Shown: piece after piece, positions 37,412 through 49,800 of the stretch
How the letters are laid out: every line of letters starts with the position of its first letter
Position numbering within the stretch: position 1 is the stretch's first letter
Source of the DNA: Thiomicrospira cyclica ALM1
GTDB taxonomy: Bacteria; Pseudomonadota; Gammaproteobacteria; Thiomicrospirales; Thiomicrospiraceae
DNA: 64,000 nt
Reading direction: 5' to 3'
Assembly (NCBI RefSeq): GCF_000214825.1
Contig: NC_015581.1
Span: forward strand, 434,001 to 498,000
Made by a program: the position numbers and the translations under genes
Notes under the pieces: generated by a model
Told to the model about the DNA's origin: nothing
The model's database searches: none
What the model saw: only the letters and a program-made list of their open reading frames with translations

Positions 37412-37440
37412 TGTGATAATTCGTGATATTTAGTGATAAT
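37412..37440 (+). promoter_or_regulatory. Candidate promoter for the SapC/export operon
   Basis: TTGTGA (37412-37417) and GATAAT (37435-37440) are spaced by 17 bp and would start transcription near 37447, 21 bases before the SapC ATG. The -35 matches consensus at 4 of 6 positions and the -10 at 5 of 6. Both hexamers lie inside the 10-bp repeats, so other registers are possible. Confidence 0.4.
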
Positions 37441-37452
37441 TCGTGACAATTA
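37413..37452 (+). repeat. Four tandem 10-bp repeats upstream of the SapC gene
   Basis: Units start at 37413, 37423, 37433 and 37443: GTGATAATTC, GTGATATTTA, GTGATAATTC, GTGACAATTA. The period is exactly one helical turn, so a protein could bind all copies on one face of the DNA. They fill the space just before the ribosome site of the SapC gene and overlap a candidate promoter. A regulator-binding site is inference. Confidence 0.7.
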
Positions 37453-37467
37453 ACCTTGGAGACACCT

Positions 37468-38214
37468 ATGTTTAAAAAATTAGTACCGGTAAATAAAGAC
37501 GTTCATGCCAGTTTAAAAGTTAAACCCTTAGATGGTTTTGGTTTTTCATCCGGTTTTCATATTGCAACCATTATGGTGCATGAATTTGCCCGCGCGGCCT
37601 CGGTTTATCCGATTGTGTTTCTTGAAGATAAAGAACAGGATGAGTTTCGTCCGGTGGTGCTACTCGGTTTAGATGCTGGCACCAATTTATTTGTCGGCGA
37701 AGATGGTAAGTGGCAAGCATCGTATGTACCGGCAATTATTCGTCGTTATCCGTTTGCCTTAGCGAAAACTGATAAGGACGATCAGTTTACCGTTTGTGTT
37801 GATGAAGAGAGCCCGTATGTCGGTAACAAAGAAGGCCAGGCTTTATTTGATGACAAGGGTGAGCCTACAGAAGTGGTTGAAAATGTTAAGCGTTACCTTA
37901 GCGAATTGCAGCAAATGGAAGTGTTTACCAAACAGTTCTGTCATTTTTTAGCCGAACATAACTTGTTTACGCCATTAAATATGCGTGTTCGTGAAAACGA
38001 CCAGATGAAAAATATTACGGGCTGTTATGTGGTTAATGAAGAGCGCTTAAATAACTTATCGGACAATCTATTCCTTGAAATTAAGTCACGTCGTTATATG
38101 GCGCCTGTGTACTCACACTTAACGTCTTTAGCGCAAATTGAGCGTTTAGCCATGTTGAAAGACGGTGTCAAAGGCTTGACACAGCAGCAAGCTGACACCA
38201 AATCTGTGCATTAA
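37468..38214 (+). CDS. SapC family protein
   Basis: 248 residues. The start is ATG 37468 because GGAG at 37458-37461 sits 6 bases before it; an upstream in-frame TTG at 37456 overlaps that ribosome site and is unlikely. The sequence has the SapC look: N-terminal LVPVNKDVHASLKV, a central FARAASVYPIVF segment, then YVPAIIRRYPFAL. No signal peptide or membrane segment is evident, so it is probably cytosolic. In Campylobacter fetus sapC heads the sapCDEF locus that secretes S-layer proteins, but the biochemical role of the family is not established. Here it lies between a giant surface protein gene and a TolC/adaptor pair, which fits an accessory role in making or exporting surface protein. It is preceded by a 115-bp gap with tandem 10-bp repeats, the only obvious regulatory region in the block. 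Confidence 0.85.
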   Translation: MFKKLVPVNKDVHASLKVKPLDGFGFSSGFHIATIMVHEFARAASVYPIVFLEDKEQDEFRPVVLLGLDAGTNLFVGEDGKWQASYVPAIIRRYPFALAKTDKDDQFTVCVDEESPYVGNKEGQALFDDKGEPTEVVENVKRYLSELQQMEVFTKQFCHFLAEHNLFTPLNMRVRENDQMKNITGCYVVNEERLNNLSDNLFLEIKSRRYMAPVYSHLTSLAQIERLAMLKDGVKGLTQQQADTKSVH

Positions 38215-38285
38215 AAGCACGTTTATTACATCGGTTCTAGTCAATAGCTAGGCCGGTGGTTTGTCATTCCGGAGAGATAGCAACG

Positions 38286-39908
38286 ATGAAACAATTTACC
38301 AAAAAACAATTACCGATCTGGTTAAGTATCTGTCTTGCCGGAGGCGCGGTGGCACCCGGTTTTGCCACAGCGTCCACACCCGATTCCGCCAATGCTTTGA
38401 TATTGGAGCAAGGTGTGATGGCGTTAAACCAACAAACACTGGTTGAACAGCTGATTGCGCGTAATGCACAAGTGCTGTTTAGCCAATTACAAACTGAGCT
38501 GGCACAGCATCAGATTTTGCAAGAAACCGGTGCATTTGAGCCGGTTTTTTTCTCTAATGTGCGCTATGACGATGTTCGCCGTCAAGCCGAGGCCAGTGAT
38601 CGCAGTAGTCCAAGGTTATCACCTGATTTTTCTGTATTTGAAGAACAGCGCAGTCAATATGAAATAGGGGTTAATTCGCGCCTCAGAAGTGGCGCGGACT
38701 TGCGGGTTAGTTATCAAACACTGCATCGAGAAAATAATACCATTGGACAAATAACGAGCAACCCGTCAAATAATGCGGAATGGACCGGTTCTATTAACCT
38801 GGTGATTACCCAACCGTTAATGCGCGGTTTAGGTGCGACACAACAGCAATCGCGTATTGCGCAAGCTGAGTTAGAGCATCAGGTTTTAATTAGCCAATAT
38901 CAGCAACAATTAATGCGTAGTATGTTTGATGGCTTGTCGGCTTATTGGCAACTCTATCGTGTCGAGCAGGTGCAACAGATGCGGGTAGAATCGCTAGAAA
39001 ATGCCCAAAAAACCTATGCGGATTTGGAGCGCCGTGTGCGTGCCGGGCAACTTCCCGAAACCACCTTACTGGAAGCACGCTCCAATATTTTGTCACGACA
39101 AGCAGAGCTTGATGCGAGTTTACACGCTTACCAAGATGCCAAAACTCGCCTAACCACATTGCTCAATATTTCAGCGGCCGAGCAGGATGTTACGATCAAG
39201 TTGCTGGATGAACCGGTTGCTACCGCCCTAGCCTTACAAGGATCGTTTGAAGCCTACTTCGATACCGTGTTAGCCAGTTGGCCCAGTTACGCGGTGGCGT
39301 TAAAACGTGCCGATGTGCAAATGGAACAATTAAAATCGGCGCGCGATGAATTAAAGCCTCAGCTAGACCTGTTAATGGGTTATAGCACCAACGGTTTAGG
39401 TTTCGATTATGGTAAGAGTGCCGAAAAACAGTTTTCAACCGATTTTCCGTCGTGGTTTGCGGGCTTGAGTCTGACCATGCCTTTGCAAGGCAATAAGCGG
39501 GCACGCGGTCAAGAGTTGGCGGCGTTAACGCGTTTGAGTCAGTCAGAAATTGATGCCCAGGCGATTCGCACTGGCTTAGCGAATGATTTACAAAATCGGC
39601 TGATTCAAGTGGAACGTAGCCATGATGAGTTGATGGGTTATCAAGATAACGTTGCGTTGCTTAAGGAATTGTTGCGTATTGAACGAGAGCTTTTCGATGC
39701 CGGTTCGCGCCGTTTAAGTGATGTCTATGATCGTGAAGATCGCCTCAATCGGGGTATGCAGCAGTATATTGATGCCAAGGTAAAATTTGAAATTGCCAAG
39801 CTATCCTTGCAGCTGGCGGAAGGTTCCTTGCTCGGTAACTTTGGGATCAGCGTTGGCGATGGCTCGTCACTGAGTGCCAGCCCTGTGCAACCGGTTGTTC
39901 AGCGGTGA
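38286..39908 (+). CDS. TolC-family outer-membrane efflux protein
   Basis: 540 residues. ATG 38286 is preceded by GGAGAG at 38271-38276; the longer frame from 38256 has no better signal. Residues 1-30 form a signal peptide (Lys-rich start, hydrophobic SICLAGGAVAPGFATAS). After it come a beta-strand region (residues about 60-170) and long alpha-helical, coiled-coil stretches rich in Gln, Arg and Leu, including NAQKTYADLERRVRAGQLPE, the repeated helical-hairpin pattern of TolC family channels. Length is close to family members used in type I secretion and multidrug export. It should form the trimeric outer-membrane duct. The adaptor gene begins 9 bp after its stop, so the two are surely co-transcribed. 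The neighbouring giant proteins, rather than small molecules, are the likely cargo (inference). Confidence 0.9.
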   Translation: MKQFTKKQLPIWLSICLAGGAVAPGFATASTPDSANALILEQGVMALNQQTLVEQLIARNAQVLFSQLQTELAQHQILQETGAFEPVFFSNVRYDDVRRQAEASDRSSPRLSPDFSVFEEQRSQYEIGVNSRLRSGADLRVSYQTLHRENNTIGQITSNPSNNAEWTGSINLVITQPLMRGLGATQQQSRIAQAELEHQVLISQYQQQLMRSMFDGLSAYWQLYRVEQVQQMRVESLENAQKTYADLERRVRAGQLPETTLLEARSNILSRQAELDASLHAYQDAKTRLTTLLNISAAEQDVTIKLLDEPVATALALQGSFEAYFDTVLASWPSYAVALKRADVQMEQLKSARDELKPQLDLLMGYSTNGLGFDYGKSAEKQFSTDFPSWFAGLSLTMPLQGNKRARGQELAALTRLSQSEIDAQAIRTGLANDLQNRLIQVERSHDELMGYQDNVALLKELLRIERELFDAGSRRLSDVYDREDRLNRGMQQYIDAKVKFEIAKLSLQLAEGSLLGNFGISVGDGSSLSASPVQPVVQR

Positions 39909-39917
39909 GTTTCTTTA

Positions 39918-40754
39918 ATGACTAAGGCGTCTTGTATGCGCTCTTGGCTTGGCGCAGGCCTGCTGGCATTGGTGTTGGTAGCAGCACCACTGAAGCAGGT
40001 GTTTGCGTCGGCCTTGACTCAGGTTGGCGTGCTCTATCCGCAAGACGAGTTTTTATTATCCTTTGGGGTGAGTGGCCTGGTGGCTGATGTATTGGTAAAG
40101 CCGGGTCATAAGGTTCGAGCTGGACAGCCGTTAGTGCGGTTGGATACCCAGTTACAGGAGGTTGAGCAGCAGCGCCGTCGCTTGATTGTTGATGATCAAG
40201 TTGAGCAGGATGTGCTGACCCAACGCCTTGCCGTGTTAACCGGTCAGTTACAACGAGCCGAGCAACTGTTTGCGCAATCACGCTCCATTAGTTTAGATGA
40301 CTTGGAGCGTTTGCGTTTAGAGCATATCACCCTAGAAGGTCGCCTGCTTCAGTTGCAAAATGAAAAGCGTTTAGCCCAATTGGAATACCAGGCCGTACAA
40401 CTAGACATTGCATTGCATTCGTTGCGTGCGCCCGCCGACGGCCAAGTTATCGAAGTCCAACCCAGTCGCGGTGAATGGGCGCGTCAAGGTGAGCCGGTAT
40501 TACGCTTAGTTAATATTTCGCAATTGCGTTTAAAACTCAATGTGCCAGATGGATTAGCCAGACGTTTAGTAGCAGAGCAAGCGATTTCAGTGAATATCGA
40601 AGGCCAGCAAACCGTGATGGGGGCGTTGGTGTTTATTTCGCCGGTAGCGGATCCCGCCAGTGGTTTGGTTGAGCTACACATTAACCTTGCTAATCCGGAT
40701 GGCGTGTTGCGTCCCGGCAGCAAGGCCAGTATTAATTTAGAACATCTTCAGTAA
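39918..40754 (+). CDS. HlyD/RND-type periplasmic adaptor
   Basis: 278 residues. It begins with ATG 39918, with GGTGAG (39904-39909) as ribosome site overlapping the tolC-like stop; ATG 39936 is an alternative that leaves a cleaner signal peptide. Residues about 7-30 are a hydrophobic export signal ending near VFASA. Next comes a split biotinyl-lipoyl domain (about 48-75 with VKPGHKVRAGQPLVRLDT, closing near 170 with LRAPADGQVIEVQPSRGEW) around a helical hairpin (about 78-155), then a beta-barrel (about 190-278, RPGSKASINLEHL). This is the standard membrane-fusion protein order that links an inner-membrane pump to TolC. No RND or ABC pump gene lies next to it; the next gene is a giant LEPR-XLL protein. 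It probably bridges the downstream membrane adaptors to the TolC channel (inference). Confidence 0.85.
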   Translation: MTKASCMRSWLGAGLLALVLVAAPLKQVFASALTQVGVLYPQDEFLLSFGVSGLVADVLVKPGHKVRAGQPLVRLDTQLQEVEQQRRRLIVDDQVEQDVLTQRLAVLTGQLQRAEQLFAQSRSISLDDLERLRLEHITLEGRLLQLQNEKRLAQLEYQAVQLDIALHSLRAPADGQVIEVQPSRGEWARQGEPVLRLVNISQLRLKLNVPDGLARRLVAEQAISVNIEGQQTVMGALVFISPVADPASGLVELHINLANPDGVLRPGSKASINLEHLQ

Positions 40755-40803
40755 ACGGGTGCCCAACCCATCTTAACAGTGCTGCGAAGCAGGGAGTTTA
40801 AGG

Positions 40804-43800
40804 GTGAAACGACATAACCAAAAAACCTTAACTAAACAAGCGTTTCAGCTAGAACCGCTTGAACCTCGCTTTTTACTCTCCGCGGATCCCGTAATGGGCG
40901 CTGCGCAGGTGGCATTGTTAACCGAGTTGGATGGCAGTCAGGGTGCGCAAACCGAGCATCATGTTGAATTTGATGTCAACCAAACGCAACAAGAAACACC
41001 GCCGGTTGATGAGGGTGATGGGACGTTCAACCTAACATTAGCGGTTGATGCACCCGCCAGCGAAACAGTAACCTTAACAGATGGGCTGTTAATTTTAGAT
41101 TTTACCCGCACCGAGCAGGGCTTAATTTTTGCGCCGACAGACCTGAATAGTGACATTACGCTTGACCAGGCCTGGTTAGATTTAGCTGCGTCGGAACTGG
41201 ATCAATTAGGCGCCGCGCAAACCTTGCAAATGGGTTATGCCGACGCAGCCTATACCATTCATGTCGGCCAATATGGCTTAAATGAGCCATTAACCTTTGC
41301 CCATAACCTGTTGCTAATGACTCCGGCTGAGGGCGGTCATATCAATTTAAACCAGAATATTTTGTTTGAACCCGGTACCGGGTTGAGCATTATTGGTAGT
41401 GGCAATACGACCACGATCAATACGGATCAAATAGAGAGTGGTGATATCAATAACCAAGTTAATGATTCGATTGAAATCAACGGTAAGCGTGTCTTGCAAT
41501 CGGGAACTGGTAATATTACTCTTGGCACTACAAATACATCTTTCTTTTTGGGTGGAAAAGGAGATGCTGACAAAGAAGATATCCTTACCTTAAATCTGAG
41601 TAATCAGTCCGGTGCTAAAGATGTCGTGATTCATTACCAAATTGGCGCTAATTCTGTTTCCGGCTCCGAGACTGCTCCATTAGATGGCTTGATTATTAAT
41701 CAAGCCGGTAATGTGACCTTTGAGCGTAACGTGAATATTGCCGGTGATTTAATTATTAACGCAAGCGGGGTTGTTAATTTTAAAGGCAGCTTAGTCTTGT
41801 CTGGAAACTTAATCATTCAAGGTGCCGAGCAAGTTATATTTGGAGGTAAGGTAACGCTTGAAGGTTCGCATAACGAACGCTTTGCATTAATTGAAACTAA
41901 TAGGCTTGATTTAGCTGCTGGAACCAATGCTTTTGAAGCTTCGGGTTATGATCTTTTTATTCAAACTACAGATAAAGCAAAAAGTATTGTGGTAGGTAGT
42001 ATCTCTAGCCCCCCGAGTAATAGTTTGCAATTAAGTCAGACAGCTTTAGATAAAATAAACAGCAATTTGGGACGCTTAATCATTGGGCACCAAGACGTAT
42101 TAACTAATCAAGCTATTACCGGTGATCTATTTTTAGGTGGCGTGGATCGTGGGGCGGTTAATTTTAATTTTGCAACCGAGTTTTACGCACAGAATATAAC
42201 CCTGGTAGATGACACGAACGCTAATATTGTTACACGTAGCAGTAAAGACCTGGGCTTGTTTGCGCGTAACAACATCACCATCAATAATGAGCTGGACAAT
42301 TACTTTTCAGATGCAGTTAGTAACGTTTTAACACTTTATTCAGCCGCTGGCGCGATTACGCAGTCAACAACAAATACCGACCCCATTATGGCCAATCGAT
42401 TGAATATTCAGGCTGCAACCGGTATTAATATAACCCATGCGCAAATTAAATCACTCAATCTAGTAAATACAGGGTCTGGAGATGTTTCGATTAACACTCA
42501 GGCGGGTACAAACCCGTTTTACTCAAATATATCCGGTAATCTTGACCTTGCGCGTGCCGCTCAAACTGATCCAAGTAGCTCAGATTCGATTAATATTACT
42601 GCAGAAGCCGGTAATATTATGCTGACGGCTGATCCCGCATTGAATGTTTTTCGTAGTCTAACAACGCTTACCAATAACACCTTTACCTCTGATGTTGCCT
42701 CTGGCCAAAGTGCTGTGGTTAATTATGCAAGTCGTTCTTTGAGTACGACAGTACTGATTGCTGAAGGTAATGATGTAATCCATGCCGGCACAGGTAGTAT
42801 TACCTTAACAGCCAGTGAGGCTATTGTGCAAAATGCCAATATTACTTCAGCGGGGGGATTAGTTACCTTAAATGCTCAGAATGGAAGTATTGCCATGCTG
42901 GCTAGCGTGCTTACTGACGCAAGTGTTGGTAGTGCAACTACAGGTACCGTCGTATTAAACGCTGCTGATCATATTGTGCTGGGCCAAATTAATGCCAAAA
43001 CGGCGATTACGCTGAACGCCAATACGAATAATAATGGTACGGGGTCTATTACTTCGGCAAGCGGGGTAGGCACGGGTTCAAATCGCCCTTTAAACCTCAG
43101 TGGTGAAACCGAAACGGTTACACTGCGTGCCAGCCAAGGGATAGGTACAGATACTGTTCACTTGAAAACTGAAATAGCAGGCCTGCTGGCGCGCAACACC
43201 CTGTCTGGTGGGATATTCATTCAAGAAACCACCGACTTAGAGGTTCAAAAAGGTATTGATGAAACCAATGCAGATTTAGGGGCTTGGTCGTCTGGTACTG
43301 ATGGCAATGCCGTATTCACTCTGCTCAACGGCAGCTTCACTGCAACCGGGCAAATGTTATTGGAGGGTGCTAGCGGGAATTTGTTGGTGGATGCAAAAAC
43401 TACAGATAAACCGGCTAATATCGCTATCAATCAAACAGTGACTACAAACAATGGTTCGGTGAGTTTACTAGCCGCTAATGGCATTTCTATGGCAGCAGCA
43501 GGCCTGGTCGAAACCCTAGCGCTAGAAAAAACCATTGAATTACTCGCCAGCAGCGGCGCGATTGCCATGACCCAAGGCGCGCAACTCAAAACCAATCGCG
43601 GCAATATTCGCTTAGATGCCTCAACGAATGTTGAAATTGGTTTAATTGATGCGCGTTTTGCAGATGATCGTGGACAAACACCAACTCTAGCTAATCAAGA
43701 TGATTCAACGAATTTCTGGGGTTCGGTATTCATTAAAGCGGGTACAAGCATCGAAGATGCTTATGTACCAAATGGCAGTGATGATGGCATCGTTGACATT

Positions 43801-46800
43801 TTTGCCAAAGACCTACGTATGCAAGCCGGAACCCACATCGGCACTGGTGCTAACCATCTTGAAACCGAAATATTAAATCTTGCCGCGCATACCACGAATG
43901 GCGGTATTTACATTACTGAAGCCTCAGTGATTACGGTAAACCAGATTGCCGATGTGGCAATAAATCGGGTTGCGACAGCGGGAACTGCGACCTTAGCAAC
44001 AGCCGGTACGGCGTTAAACGGTATCAGTGTTGGCAGTGTTGGTGGTGCGGCTAACCATCTGGTTTTGATTAATAAAGCCGAGTCGATGAATATTGAACAG
44101 ACGGTAACGGCAGCCGGTGCTGGCAATATTCGTATCGAGTCGGAATCTAACGCGGGCGTAACCATTTCAGCCGATGTCGAGTCCGGTTCGGGTCATATTT
44201 CTGTTTTAAGCGGTGGCGTATTAGCTTTTGGTGCCGCTAGTATCAAAACATCGGGTGGTGATATTGACCTGCAAGCGCAAGGCCATATCGAGTTTGGTGT
44301 GGCGGATGCGCGGAAATATGATGGTGAGACATTGCAAGCGCAGGCAGAGTGGGGGAGTGTTATAGCCGTCTCAAACAACAGCGCCATTTTAGAGGCCAGA
44401 CCACCTCAAACTTATCACAATGTCTACGCCAATCAACTTCGCCTTGCTGCTAATGACTCGATTGGTCAACATAACAGTCACCTAGAACTCAAAGTCGCCA
44501 AACTCTCGGCTAAGTCACTAGGCACAGTTGCAAACGCTGGAATTTATTTAACTGAAGCCACCGCCATGACCGTCGGTCAAATTGATGCGATTAAGCGCGT
44601 GTCTCTGGATGGCACTACCACGGATCAAACCACTACCGAGTGGAAAAACCTTAATAGCGCAGGCAATTTAGTATTGCAAACCATCGATGGTGATCTCGAT
44701 ACCTTATCAGACACGGGTGCAATCACAGTCGACGGCAATCTATTCCTTAAAGCAGGCGGTAACACCTCTGACCTCACGCTTGGCGCAATCCTAACCAACA
44801 CCGCTGGCCACACCAGCCTTGAGGCTGGGTGTGATATTCTGCTTAACGCTAATATCAGCGTCACAGCCGATACAAAAACCATCGACCTTAAAGCCGGTGA
44901 TGACATCATCATGGCAGAGAATACAACCATTACCAGCACCAACGGTAACATCCGTTTAGAAGCAGGAAATAGTCAACCCGATGATATATTGGATAACGGT
45001 AATAACGACATTCAATTGAGAACTATCACAGCGGGCACGGCTAATGTCGCCTTAATCGCGAACAACAACGGTTCGATTGTGGATGCGGCAGATGATTCTA
45101 TAACTAATATTTTTGCCAATGGCTTAATCCTGAAGGCGGGAACAGCGATTGGCTCAGGTACGAATCATATTGACACTAGCGTTACGACGCTGTCAGCCAG
45201 TGCGGGAAGTGGCGGCGTATTTTTAACCGAGTCTGATGGTTTGATTGTTGATGAAGTCGATTTTGATGTCAGTCGCGTGAATAGCCAAGCAGTGGTTGCT
45301 AATCAAAATAGCACTCAAGAAGACCTGCGCACCACGGATAATGGCGCGATTGTATTGAATCTTAATACGGGTGATCTCACCCTCAACGGTACAGCCAATA
45401 CACCAGGTCTGGTTGCCATGGGCAGTGGCAATGTGTTGTTGAATCTTGCGGCAGGAAATCTCCAGGCCAATGCGGCAATCGATGCGGGTATAGGTTCCAT
45501 CTCCATCCACAGTTCTGGTTCACAAACCTACACAGCGGCAGGCGATATCACCACCGCAGGCAATGGCACGATTGATCTTTGGGCGAAAGGTGCAAACAGC
45601 GCAATTCAAATGACTGCCGCCACGACATTTAAAACTAATGGTGGCAATATTCGTTTGGTTGCGGGTGATACCAATGTCGTTGGCGGTGAGATTACGCTGG
45701 GTACTTTGGATGCTCGAAAAGGAACAGAGATTCAGGCTAATTGGGGTTCAATCAGTCTAATTACCGCTAATGACATTGTGGCCGCGGCTAATTCATCAGA
45801 AAATATTTGGGCGAATCAACTTAGGATCGACGCCAAGGGCTTTGGTGCTTTAAACCAAGCGATCCAAACTGAAGTGGCTTTATTGGCGGCTAAGATCGGA
45901 GAAACGGGTTTATACATTAACGAAGCCAGCACGCTAACAATCGGCGAAACCGCTGCTATCACTGTTGATCGGGTCAATACTCAAGCAGTTAATGCTGATC
46001 AAACTGATGCGACCTTATCAAAAATCGTCAGTGCCGGCCATATTAGCCTTCACACCGGCGGAACCTTAACGCTGGCGCAAAATGTTGAAGCCACCGGTGC
46101 AACCACTATCGATTTACGTGCGGGCACGGACAGTTCCGGTCACCTTATCATGCAGTCTAATGTAACTGTCACTAGTCAAAACTCTGATATCCGCATTGAA
46201 GCAGGTGGGGATATTCAACTGCGCACAGTCACAGCGGGAACCGCTAATGTCGCGCTGATCGCCACAGCGGGTTCGATCACAGATGCAAATAATGATGCCA
46301 ATGCAAACGTCACCGCTAACGGCTTACTGCTTAAAGCAGGTCATGGTATTGGCGCCGTGGTTAATGACGCGACTAACTTCATTGACACAGCGGTATCTTT
46401 CTTAACGGCAAACGCTGGAACGGGCGGTTTGTTTGTAAGCGAAGCCAGTGGGCTTGAAATAAATACTGTCAGTGTGAGTGTAAACCGAATTCATCAATCT
46501 AGCGTATTGACGATAAACCAAGAAGACCTGCGCACCACGGATAATGGCGCGATTGTGCTGAATGTTTTTGATGGTAATTTAACGCTGAACGGCGGTACAG
46601 CCAATACACCAGGCCTTGTCGCCACGGGCAGTGGCAATGTGTTGTTGAATCTGGGCGCAGGTAATCTCCAGGCCAATGCGGCAATCGATGCGGGTATAGG
46701 CTCCATCTCCATCCACAGTTCCGGTTCACAAACCTACGCAGCGACAGGCGATATCACAACAAGAGAAACGCGCACGATTGATCTTCAGGCCAGTGCCATT

Positions 46801-49800
46801 ACTATGGAAAATGGCGCGGTTACATCAGCTGAAAGTGGCAATATCCGCTATGTCGCTACTGGCGCTATGGCGCTTGGACAGTTAACCACGCAAGGTAATA
46901 TCAGCCTCAGCGCGAGCACGATTACTGACAACAACGGTGCTGCCAATAACCTGACCGCTAACCAGCTACGCATCGTTACCACCGGCACAGCGGATGGTGA
47001 AGGCGCAGGTACAGGCCAAGATCATCTAGAAGTCAATGTTGCCAAACTCGCTACTGATATTAAAGGCACGGGAACAGGTGGTCTATACCTAAGTGAAGCC
47101 AACGCCCTAGAAATTGGCACCCTTGATGCCATCAATGTTAACCAAGTCGGCACGGACGGCGTAACCTTATCAGCGATAACCGATGACGCCCAAAGCAATC
47201 TGAGTTCTGCTGGTAACTTGGTATTGCAAACTCTTGCGGGCTCGTTGAGCATGCAAGCGACAGGCGGTGCTATTACTGCCGCTGGCAATCTGCTGATCAA
47301 AGCAGGCGGCAATAGCTCTGATTTAACCCTTGGCGCAATCCTAACCAACACCGCTGGCCACACCAGCCTTGAGGCTGGGCGTGATATTTTACTTAATGCA
47401 GATATCAGCGCCACAGCCGATACAAAAACCATCGATCTGAAAGCCGTTGATGACATCATCATGGCTACGGATACCAGCATTAGCAGTAACAATGGCAACA
47501 TTCGTTTAGAGGCTGGAAATGCCAACACCGGTGATTCAGGGGTTAACGGCATTGCATTACGCACCATCACAGCGGGCACGGCTAATGTCGCCTTAATTGC
47601 GAACAACAGCGGTTCGATTATGGATGCGGCAGATGATTCTATAACTAATATTTTTGCCAATGGCTTAATCCTGAAGGCGGGAACAGCGATTGGCTCAGGT
47701 ACGAATCATATTGACATTAGCGTTACGACGCTGTCAGCCAGTGCGGGAAGTGGCGGCGTATTTTTAACCGAGTCTGATGGTTTGATTGTTGATGAAGTCG
47801 ATTTTAATGTCAGTCGCGTGAATAGCCAAGCGGGGGTTACTAATCAAAATAGCACTCAAGAAGACCTGCGCACCACGGATAATGGCGCGATTGTGCTGAA
47901 TGTTGCCGCGGGTAATTTAACGCTTAACGGCGGTACAGCCAATACACCAGGCCTGGTTGCTGATGGCAGTGGCAATGTGTTGTTGAATCTGGGCGCAGGT
48001 AATTTGCAGGCCAATGCCAGCTTAGATGCCGGCACCGGCTCAATCTCTATTCACAGTTCCGGTTCACAAACCTACACAGCGGCAGGCGATATCACCACTG
48101 CTGGAAGCGGTACGATTGACCTTCAAGCCAGTGAAATTACGATGACTGATGGCGCGGTTACATCAGCTGAAAGTGGCAATATCCGCTATTTCGCTACTGG
48201 CGCTATGGCGCTTGGACAGTTAACCACGCAAGGTAATATCAGCCTCAGCGCCAGCAACATCACTGATAATAACGGCGCTGCCAATAACCTCACCGCTAAC
48301 CAATTAGCCATCTCCACCACCGGCACAGCCGCTGGGCAAGGCGCAGGTACCGCGACCGATCATTTAGACATTAGCGTAAACAGACTGGCGGGGAGCGTTG
48401 TTGGCACCGGCAACGGCGGTCTTTACCTAACGCAAGCGAATGCACTTGAGATTGGTGCGCTAGGCACCATCAACGTGAATCAGGTTGGGTTAAATGACAC
48501 AACGCTGACGCTAACAACCGATGCAGCGCAAGTTGACCTAACCAGTGACTCTAATCTGATCATTCATACCCAAGGTAATGTTCATTTCGCCAGCGATATT
48601 TCGGCTTTAGCAAATGCGTCAATAAGCTCTGGCGGCGCAATCACTCAAGCGGCAAACACTCAGGTGAGCGCAGTAGGCCTGTTGCTGAATGCGACGGGCA
48701 ATATTGGCAGTAGTACAGCGTTGTTAAAAACAGATGTTGAACAGTTGGGCATTAGCAATGCTAACAACGCGTATATTGACAATGCCCAGTCGGTAAATTT
48801 AGGTCAAGTCACGGTTGCAGACACAATGCATTTAAACGTGGCCGGCGCAATCACTCAAGCGGCAAACACGCAATTGAATGCCGCAGGTCTGGTGCTGAAT
48901 ACAACGGGCGATATTGCTAGCAGTTCGGCGTTGTTAAAAACCAGCGTTAATCAGTTAAGCATTACCCATGCCGCGAGTGCGTATATTGACAATGCCCAGT
49001 CGGTAAATTTAGGTCAAGTCACGGTTGCAGACACAATGCAGTTAACTGTGGCCGGCGCAATCACTCAAACGGCAAACACGCAATTGAGCGCCGCAGGCCT
49101 GGTGCTGAATGCAACCGGCGATATTGCTAGCAGTTCGGCGTTATTGAAAACTAGCGTTAATCAGTTGGGCATTACCCATGCCGCGAATGCGTATATTGAT
49201 AACGCCAAGGCCGTCAACCTATCAAATGTAACTGCAACAGGGGCAGTGCATTTAACGGCCGACGGCGCAATTACTCAAACGGCTAACACTCAAATTAGCG
49301 CAGCAGGCCTGCTACTCAATGCAACCGGCAATATTGGCAGTAGTACAGCGTTTTTAGAAACCAACGTTAATCAGTTGGGCATTACAAATGCTAACAATGT
49401 GTTTATTGATAACAACAAGACCGTTAATCTGTCCAACGTGTCAGCAATAGGCGATATACGCCTAAAAGTAGCCGGTAATTTGACGAATGTTAGTAATAGC
49501 CTAACCAAAACACTAGGTGTTTTAAATCTGGATGTAGCGGGTAATATTGGCTCGGACACAAATCCGCTAAACATAGCGGTCGGGCAATTAACTGCGATCA
49601 CCAGTGGCTCATCAACTAGCGCCTTTTTTAATCAACAGGGCAACTTACGTGTTGCCACCTTGAATGTAGCGAATCTTGTTGATTTGCGGGTTCAGGGTAC
49701 CGTACAAACCAGCGATACAGCTATTACAACAAACATTAATGCCCAATCATTGCGGCTGGTCGCTACGCCTTTGCCATTAAATGCGCAGAACTTTAGCACT

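Noticed and set aside
37456-37467. TTG start four codons upstream for SapC
   Set aside because: It overlaps the GGAG that serves ATG 37468.
40757-40792. Small hairpins (GGGT/ACCC and CTGC/GCAG) between the adaptor and second giant as a terminator
   Set aside because: Stems are only 4 bp and no T-run follows; the gap is 49 bp within one operon.
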